Source: Meandrina meandrites
Lineage: Eukaryota; Cnidaria; Anthozoa; Scleractinia; Meandrinidae
Direction: 5' to 3'
Length of the DNA: 64,000 bases
Assembly: GCA_963693305.1 (NCBI GenBank)
Contig: OY855904.1
Location: 32,328,242-32,392,241 of the forward strand
Shown here: positions 1 to 9,600 of the stretch, in pieces
How the letters are laid out: every line of letters starts with the position of its first letter
Numbering within the stretch: the first letter of the stretch is position 1
Program-made: the position numbers and the translations under genes
The notes under the pieces: model-generated
Seen by the model: only the letters and a program-made list of their open reading frames with translations
Told to the model about the DNA's origin: nothing
Database searches by the model: none

Positions 1-452
1 ATTTTCAGTTAACAATGAAACAAGGAACATGCTTCACTTACCGAATTCGCTACAAAACATATCTTTCTGTACCACATGCAAAAAAAAACAAAGCCATCCC
101 ATAATATAAACTAAAAAAAGTCGGGGGAGGGGTGGTAAAGTCAAATTTCTGGTCTCTCTAGGGTTCTACAACTCTGCCACTGCGGGTTCGGGGCTGAACG
201 CCCGTGTTCGCCAATAGATCTCTCATCTCGGCGCGCGTGGTATTCATAACCCCGGATACCTGGTACTTCTATCGAAGCTGTCATCGAGAAATTAATGCCA
301 TTCTTCACATTTTTCAATATTTCTTCTTTATAGTCTTCACTTATAGGCCATATTTATAACAATTTGAAGCAGGTTTTACCAGCCGTGCCTGTTTCCTTTA
401 ACCGGAGAACGTAATCATACTGGAAGAAAAAACGTTTCCTTATCTCCCTTAG
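1..452. other. Upstream or intronic DNA, no exon recognised
   Basis: This stretch precedes the first exon I can support. It ends in a pyrimidine-rich tract and the AG acceptor at 451-452. VWD/sushi proteins of this type usually have NIDO and/or AMOP domains before the VWD domain. I could not find a convincing exon for them here, so they probably lie further upstream. Confidence 0.5.
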
Positions 453-664
453 CAACTGGATTTGGTGACCCGCACATGGTGACGTTAGACGGTACGCCCT
501 TCACGTTCAACGGTTATGGAGAGTACTTCATTTTAAAAGTGAGCGGGGTGGACTTTGCATTGCAGGGGCGCATGGAGCCTCTTGTGGGAGACGATGGATC
601 TTTATCACGTGCCACTGTCTATACAGCATTTGCCGCCAATGAGCATGGATCAGATACAGTGCAG
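453..664 (+). CDS. VWD domain exon 1 (GDPH motif)
   Basis: The acceptor is AG 451-452 and the donor is CAG|GTGAGG at 665. The exon reads TGFGDPHMVTLDG and continues with FTFNGYGEYFIL, the standard opening of a von Willebrand factor D domain. It ends on a codon boundary after TVQ. Confidence 0.85.
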
Positions 665-3600
665 GTGAGGAGTAAAGGGCTTACAAATTAGCTTTGGATA
701 ATTAAGGATTGCAGCTCAAGTCTGCTGGCAGAATTACAAACATGTTCTTTTGGCACCAGGTATTCTGCAGACAGGATTCTGCTTTTTTAAGCACGATTAC
801 AAAGAATTCAGAAAATTAGTTACACAAAAGATGCAAGTAAAAAAGAAATGAAGTAAAATTCAAACCAATTAAAAATACACGAGACAATACCTTGTTATTT
901 GCATCTCGCATCGCATAGCATTAGCTATAAAAGTAAATGCACTCATCGCTATGGGGGCACTCAGAGAAGATAATTAAAATGAGTTTGGCAAAAAAACAAA
1001 GACGTGAAATGGAAATTCTCTATGTCATGTTGAGAGTGTGAATCACAACTGCGAATTTTTCAAAGTTCCTGTTTAGAATTGAAAGCTGGTTTGCAATATT
1101 CAGCTGGGGATAGTTTTGAAACCGAAACAGAGATTCTCAAATATAATGTAAACTCACTTTTTAATCGACGCTGTCCTTGCACCGCCGTCGCGGCTCCAAC
1201 TCCCTAACAGCTTGCCACTCTGATGCGAAGTAACGTCCAGTTTTTTTATTACTCTGCTGAGTTAGATTCAGTTAAATGGTCGTGGATTGGTGGACGTATT
1301 AGTGAATGGAGAAACAGTGACTTTTGACGAGCTTTCTCTTTTGGAGTTCAACGGAGTGTCCGTGTTACAGTATGTCAACACCTCAAAGTATTCAGCCATT
1401 TTTAACTCTGGGATCTCCGTCACCGTAGAAGGGCAACAAGAACTGCTTGGTCTGGTGACGTTGGTACCGACAATTTTTAAAGGTAGACCTTACTGTTTGT
1501 GTTTCTATTAGCAATTGTACGTTTTTTCATATTCTTCGAAAGATAAGCAAGATTGTTTGGCTCATCAATATGATGCTATTTGTCAAACTCTGAGGCTCCT
1601 CTTTACTTGGGGAAAGGAACTGAAATGCGCTTGCAAATAGAGGCTCAGGTATTTTTAGCTCTCTCTCAGTGCATGTTTAGTACTATGTTTAGACTGCAGT
1701 GTACAAAAAAAGAGAGGCAATCTGAGAGGCAATCTGAATCTTTTCCTTTCAGAGAATACAACCGGCCTCCTTGGGTATTGGGATGACAGTCAAGAGTCAG
1801 AATTCCTTCGACCCGATGGAACTTTCCTGAACACGAACGCCAGCCTTGAAGTTATACACAGAGATTTTGGACAGCTATGTAAGTAACTGAAGCAATTTAC
1901 AAAATGTTAAATAGGTTACAAAGCGCTCTTAAAGATCTATGGACGGACTAGCAGCTGACAGCCAGGATCATGGGCGAGGTATTTACTCTTACAGTTCCTC
2001 GATCTTTTCACCCATGACCTAAATGCATGGGTGTCAGTTAATTGTTGGGGCAACCTGGCAGAACTGCTGCACTACCTTGCATCTCTGCACGATTTTAGTT
2101 TCGACTGTTTCCAATTAAATGTCAGTGCAGAAACCCAGGATGGGGATCCCACTTGGGGGGTTTCAATCATTTATATTAAGCGTCATATGCACGTTTTTGT
2201 GGATGTAATCCACACCATATAAGTGGTACGTAATGAAAAGGGAGGGTATACATTTTTTAATCTTCTCTCAGTACTGTGTTCTAAAAACACGGCCAGTCCA
2301 AATAAGAAAGCATGACGCATGATTTCTTTCTCTTTGAGAAAACATGGCAGCAAATTGATGACATTCTTTTTCTTTCTTTTTTTTGCGGTAAAGAAAGGAA
2401 ACCTTAATGCTCACTAACTGTTTCCCGCGTGAAGATTTGGCGCCAAGGTTTTCTTCAACCAAACTAAAGCTATGTAAGGTTATATGCGACCACTTGATAG
2501 TTTGTTACCATTACTTTCTGTTTCTAGGGGTTACCAGACCCGACGAATCACTGTTTGTCTACCAGCAAGGACAAAGCCACTCTACATTTCACAATCCTAA
2601 CTACCAGCCCATCTTCCCAGACAGTCAAAGCCTGGACTTCACCGACAAAGCGTTGGAAAAAGAGGCTCAGGACATTTGTGGAGACAGCTCAGAGTGCATG
2701 TTTGATATTTACACGACTGGAAAAGTGCGCATCGGACGAGCAACCAAAGAAACTGTGAAACAGTTTGTCGCGGTGGTAAACGATACTGTTAAACCAGGTA
2801 ATTGAACAATGTTACGTTCTTAGTGAGTCATGCATAATATATTCTCCTCATTCGCATTGACATAACCCGTAAGGTAAGTTACCCCGAGAAAAAAAGTTTG
2901 ATCGACATGCTCCTACTGAAAAGCTTGGTGGAGCACGGAAATTTCAGGGAAATAACAATAACTTATAAAAAAGCGCGAACGTTTTACGGGCCTGGATTTA
3001 TAACTTAGAATTAGACATCGCTTTAGGTGTCAAATAAGCTACATTTTGTATGCGTGCAAACCTTTTCTTTTCTCATATGGCCAAGTTGTGTTTGTAATCC
3101 TGTGGAACTCGAAACATAAGTTTAAAGGCAGAAAAATATTTACAAAATGACTTGAAATTGTAATCGAGCCCCATTTAAAAGGCCCACCCTTTGTAAGAAC
3201 ACGAATGACTAGCCGTAATAAAGGTGCGTTGGCTATTTCTTTAGTAATAATGACATCCTTTACTTCTTAGCTTGTGTGCCGCTTGATTCTCAGCTAGCTG
3301 GTGGTGTTGTACACAGAAATGACACGGAGGGTGGAATTGATTACACGTTTGATTGCAACAGCGGCTTCGTCATGAACGGTTCAAATCACGTGACATGCGA
3401 AGATGGAGTTTACAACGGTTCAGCCCCAGCATGCTTGCCCAAAGGTGATATAAGCAGATCTATTTTTAGCATAAACGAATATATGTATGTTAAAATAGCG
3501 TAACCTCGGTTTGCATACAGCTACTCTTGTATGCCTCTCTTGCGGCTGCTCCTGCGTCAAAAGTAATGCGACTCTTGGCTATCGACTTTTCCCCTTTGCC

Positions 3601-6600
3601 TTCTCGTTTGCTTACTATCTAACAGCGTTACAGAGTCATTTTTTGTGCAAGTAGTTAAATAAATGTGCCAAATATACGTAATGCTCGATATAGAACGTGT
3701 TTTTTCCAGTTGCTTCGCTCTCACCAGGGGTCATGTGCTCGAATGATCGAAGAAAACCAAGCCCATAAACTTTGTTCAGTTTAAAGATAAATAAGTCGTC
3801 GATGTATTTAGCACTGCTTTTGCTTTAAACTAAAGCAAACCTCTAGCTGGTGGGGGCTTTATTTAGCTGCTGACGTACTACCAATCCAGCTAGGTGTCAG
3901 AGTATGGAGCATTTGAACTACAGGTCTGTGACGCTCAGTAAAAGCTCGGCGCCCATAGCGTTTAGTTATGTTGCTCACTTAATTGCAGTTATTAATCTTC
4001 CCCTATCAAAGACTGTGACCTTGGACATGGTGGATTGAATGTTTTTTCTCTTACAGAGTGTCCGCCGCCCGGTCCAGGTAATCTCACTAATGGTCTTGTT
4101 GAAGGATATGGAAGTGTTTATCGTTCAACGTATCGCTTCGTCTGTAACGATGGCTACGTTCTTCTTGGCCACGATACAGTCACCTGTACGGAAAATGGCA
4201 CCTGGAACGGCACTACACCCAGCTGTTTGAAAGGTAACAAACTATGCCAACAGTTAGGTGGCTTAATTTCGGACTCTGGCTAACACTCTTACTACTAACT
4301 GTGTGTGACTTAACCGTGTTCTTGATTACTTACAGAGTGTCCAATACTGCCTTCATCCATATCAAACGGTAACGTCCATGGCTCGGGTCACGTGCAAGGC
4401 TCGCGCCACAGGTTTAGCTGCCACGATGGTTATTCTCTTGTTGGCCAGGAGATTTTATATTGCACTGAACATGGAAGATGGAATGCTAGCATTCCTACCT
4501 GTCTAAGAGGTAACAGATTTCAAGCTTCTTGCAATTAAGACAACTTTGGTAGACCATTATTCCATGCTCCAGCTTTGATAACTGACAAATATTTGGCAAC
4601 ATTCTGATCACTGCTCGTCAATATTCGATTTCCACTGTCCTATTTGTTCAAGTTTTCTAGCTTTCCAGTTGGCATAATTTTGCGAACGTCTTTAATTAGT
4701 TCATCAGTTCTATTCATAACTGGCTTGCAATTCTTTTCTGTCCTTAGAATGCCCTCTCCTTCCTTCATCTATAACAAATGGATTCATTAATGGAAGGGGC
4801 TCGGTAGAAGGGTCACTCTACCAATTCAGATGCAGACAAGGGTATTCGCTTGTAGGGGCAAATGCACTGTACTGTAACGATCAGGGAGTTTGGAATGGCT
4901 CGATCCCAACATGCCTCATCGGTAGGGCACACATATGTCAATGATAATAAGAATTGGTGAATAAATATGGCATGGCTGTGTATTTTGGACGTCTTTAAAC
5001 CCATTTAACTCGTAAAATTTCTGTCATAACCTCGTGCTGTAGATTCGCAAGACTGTACTCTTGGTCACGTCAATTGACCTGTTTAAAATGACTAAGTATG
5101 CTGATTCCTACAAGCACAGCATCATTGAACAGCGCATGAGCAGATATTGTATAGATACATTTTGTAATGCAAAATGTTAACCTGGAATATTAAACCAATT
5201 TTTAAGCGCAAGGACAGCCAAATCTAAATTGGCCAAAAGTTGTAAATAGTATTGCGATAGCATTCAATCCTCATTCAAAAGACGTATTTAATACGATGAC
5301 GCAGTTTTGGATCCATCCTGAACAATTCTTGTCTTATCTTTCAGAAGATATATTTTTCCTTTTTTAAGAATGTCCTCAGCTGCCTTCCTCGATACCTAAT
5401 GGCCATGCAAATGGCACAGGCTCGATACATGGCTCCCTCCACGTATTTAGTTGCATGCAGGGCTATTCTCTTATTGGACAGAAAACCTTGCTGTGTACCG
5501 AAGATGGAAATTGGAATGCCAGTGTTCCTAGGTGTCTTAAAGGTAAATAAGTTACTTGCAACAAAAGTGAAAACAGGGTTGCCTCATGGAAAACTTGCTG
5601 AATCTCGAAATTCACGGCGTCTCAAACCAGAATCCCGGAATTTCGTGTCCCTTGAAATTTTACCTGTTCCATGCAGGATATATATCTAATTTGAAACTGA
5701 GTGTATCGATAACGAAACACTTTATTACTGATTTCAAACTGGCATCTTGTTGATTGGAATGACACTACGCACACAATATATGCTATTTAACAATTAGATT
5801 ATGAGCTCGAGATTTCTATGAGGTGATAGTTGATGAGGCCGCAGGCCGAATCAACTATCACCTCATAGAAATTGAGAGCGAATAATCTAATTGTTTTAGT
5901 AGAATTCTAACTGAAATAAACGCAAATAATGGTTTCTAATTATTTTTCTACGCATTATCGAACTATTAAACGCTTTAACAAAATCGCACGCATTGAATTG
6001 TCCTTGGTAAATTTTAAGTTGTTTACGCGCGTGCACCCGTTTTTCAATAATTTCAAGCTTTTAAAGTCAAGAAACCGCTAATGTCCTTCTTTTAGTCTTC
6101 TTGGGAATTTTTTTATCCATTTACATCTAAACTTCCTTCCAAAACTTCGGAAAAACGATAAAAACGTCGCATTTTCTGGACGACCATCGGCAACTGCACA
6201 CTAATGGCTGATAGTGTTCAATAGCTCAGCCAATCACATTGCAGCATTTGCATTAGTGTACTAGTAGAATTCTACTAATACTTGTTATTACTAGTGTGCC
6301 TCCTTTTCTAGTAACCAAGATAATAATGGTGTGGCTTTTGAATTTAGCAATGGCATATATTTCGACTGTGATGCCATTGAGTTTCCTTTCGTCTAATATT
6401 TTTTAGATTGTCCTACCCTGCCTTTGTCCATCCCAAATGGAATCGGGAGAGGAACTGGTTCAGTGGAAGGTTCTCGTCATAAATTCAGATGCAATGAAGG
6501 ATATTCACTCGTAGGAAAACACACATTGCACTGCAATAAAGAGGGTTCATGGAATGGCTCTGTACCCATATGTCTCATAGGTATTGTAGTCAAATAAGTG

Positions 6601-9600
6601 TCAAATCTGATTTAGATAATGGTGGTAGAAAATGCATAATAAGATTCATCACGTTATAGTCAGTTTCTTATCTCAAATCTCACTTAAGATTCACTGAGGA
6701 AAAATCAGACACCAGCAAATCACAATGGTTAAGTCAATGCTTTTGGAATCTAAAGTATACAGCTATTTCAATCAACGTTGTCGGATCGAAGCTCAAAGCT
6801 TAAAGACAAGACCGAAAGGTAGTATGGGCGAAGAAAGAGTGTTCCACGCGTGCTGAATACTAATGAGATACAGCGATATAGCAAACGAGACGTTTTTCGT
6901 TTCCTTTCTCTTCAGACATGTGTAGAAAAGATGCTTTTTCGCCTCATTTCATTTAAAAAGAATAATCCAAACCACATAACGGCGAAAGAAAAGATACAAG
7001 AAAGGTTTCACGGAAAGAAAAACAAAATATTCCACGTGCAAAAATACAAACTTGTAGATTTCCTCAATGGTGATATGCAAATTGCAGTAAATACCCATGG
7101 CACCATTCGGTCTTGACTTGTAGGTTTGAAGATTTAATCCGACAACGTTAATTGAAATAGCTGTATATATGTGCATATGAAAGCTGTCATTCATGATAAT
7201 GTTGTTTCCTTCAAAAAGAGTGTCAACAACTAATATTTTCTCCATTTAGATTGTCCACGACTGCCTTCTACGATACAACATGGTGTTGTTAATGGTTCAG
7301 GCCACGTGGAAGGCTCCCTGCACACATTTAGTTGCAATAATGGCTATTCTATTGTTGGAAAAAATGTTCTGTATTGTACAAAGGCTGGTCGGTGGAACGC
7401 AAGCATTCCAAGATGCCTCAGAGGTAAAAAAACTGATGAACTTGCAAGTTATCTGTTACACGCTATTGTATGTCCAGACGCGTTGTAACATTAATTTTTG
7501 TTAGCACTGGTTGGCGGTTGCATTGATCACTAAGCACTGAATATGTTTTGATTGTACCACTCTACTACTCACCCGTCGCTTCAATACGAAATCGGTACGT
7601 AGTTATTCCTTATGTTTCTGCTCTGTGTTGATTTTTCAGAATGCCCTATTCTTCCGTCTTCCATATCGCATGGCTTCATCAACGGCAGCGGTTCACTAGA
7701 AGGTGCTCGGTATCAGTTCAGCTGTAAGAGGGGTTACTCACTTATTGGCGTCGATACATTGGTGTGCACAGATGCCGGTGTCTGGAATGGCTCGCTTCCT
7801 ACGTGCCTTATTAGTAAGAGAAACTTATGTTAATCCCTTATGAGAAATCTTGGTTGAAAAAGACCTCAATTCAAACTATAGCGTAACAAAGTGATATCTT
7901 TCGGACACAATGTAACGAATATGCAACAAATAACAAGGAAACATTGTCTTTTTTCCATATAGAGTGTCCTCAACTACCCTCGACACTAAACCACGGCAAA
8001 ATAAACGGTACAGGCCACGTGGAAGGTGCTCTTCACAGATTTAGTTGCAACAGTGGTTATTCCCTAGTGGGCCAGGATGTTCTTTATTGTACTGAGATGG
8101 GTCGGTGGAACGCCAGCATTCCTACCTGTCTCAGAGGTAACAACAGTGTAATAGACTCGCAATTAACATCCTTTCATTTATGCAGATTTGGATTCATACG
8201 ATTCAAAATTTAGAGCAGTTAACTTTCAAAGATGTTGGTGTTGTATCGGTCTCTAGTATCAATTGTGTGCTATGTCCGGATTCCATTCCACCAGTATTTA
8301 TTTGAATCATGAAACATGATGGGCCTGTTATTTTTTAGAATGTACTAGTTTACCGTCATACTTAGCACATGGTTTCGTAAATGGCAGTGGCTCACTGGAA
8401 GGTGCTCGTTACCAGTTCAGCTGTGAAAGAGGATACTCCCTTATTGGGGATGATCTGTTAGTTTGCACGGATTCTGGTGTCTGGAATGGTTCGCTTCCTA
8501 TTTGCCTTATCGGTGAGGAAATTAAACTCAACCTTTGATTGATAGCGTCATTGGATATATCATCCTAAGGTGCAGCTCGACAACTACGTAATAGACCCTG
8601 GGGTAGGTGCGGAGGCGGGGGGTGGGGGGAGGGGATGAAACTAGGTGAGGGCGCGCCTCGTGGAACCCATTTGTTTAGATTAGACACAACCCTGGAACTG
8701 CTTCGATTTCGTTTTCTTTAAAACGATTATTTAACTGCACTTCTCAGAGATAAACGACAATCATAATAAAACGAGTACTTCTACGAACCATACCAAATTC
8801 CTGCCCCGCCGAGTGAAAAAGCCATGTTTCAGACCAAAATGTACAAAATCTATACTCTGTTTCAGACGAAAACGGCTCAAGAACTCTACCCTTTGGCACT
8901 GCACATACCTAGCTTAAGGTAGTACCACCCTACCCTGATAAGACTCCGTCAGATGGAACAAACTATAATGCAACGAACAGCTCTTCTAGAACGGCATTTT
9001 CAAATTCGGTGGCCGGATTTTTTACGGCTATAATGAACACTGTTTCTGCCTTTTGGGAAATCAGATAGCACAAACAACCTAAGCTCGCTGGTCATAAACG
9101 GAATTGTTACCTCGTAAAATTATACATAACTCTTCTAGTTGCCCACCCACTAGGCTCCAATATATCTATCAAGCTATTCGTGTAATAAATGTTTATTTTC
9201 ATTTTCCCGCTGTGCAATAGAGTATAATTTGATATCGCATCTTCCCTTAGAATGTCCAGTTCTTCCCTTGTCAATACGACATGGTTACATCAATGGTACG
9301 GGATCGGTGCAAGGTTCTGTGTACAGATTTGGTTGCAGACATGGTTACTCGCTTGTTGGTGAGCAGAATCTGTACTGTACTGCCGAAGGAGCGTGGAATG
9401 CCAGCATCCCTAGTTGTCTTAAAGGTACTAAACGTTTTCGGATATGTTTTTCACTAGTGGCTCTCAAACTCATGAGAAATTTCTCATCATGTTTTTGTCT
9501 AATGTAGGTTGCATAAGGTTGATGCCAGAAACATCGCGTATCACGTGAATGTTTTAAACTCCAGTGATAACGCAGAAGAAAATGCTAGTAATTTGAATCG

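Noticed and set aside
1580..1786. 68-codon ORF between VWD exons 2 and 3 as an extra exon
   Set aside because: Joining exon 1482 directly to 1753 gives the conserved FKENTTGLLG sequence in frame, so the intervening ORF is intronic.
7466..7673. Similar short ORFs in the 6850-7116 and 17467-17673 regions that look like a conserved peptide
   Set aside because: They match only because both lie in copies of the same non-coding MITE; frames differ in end point and no domain is visible.
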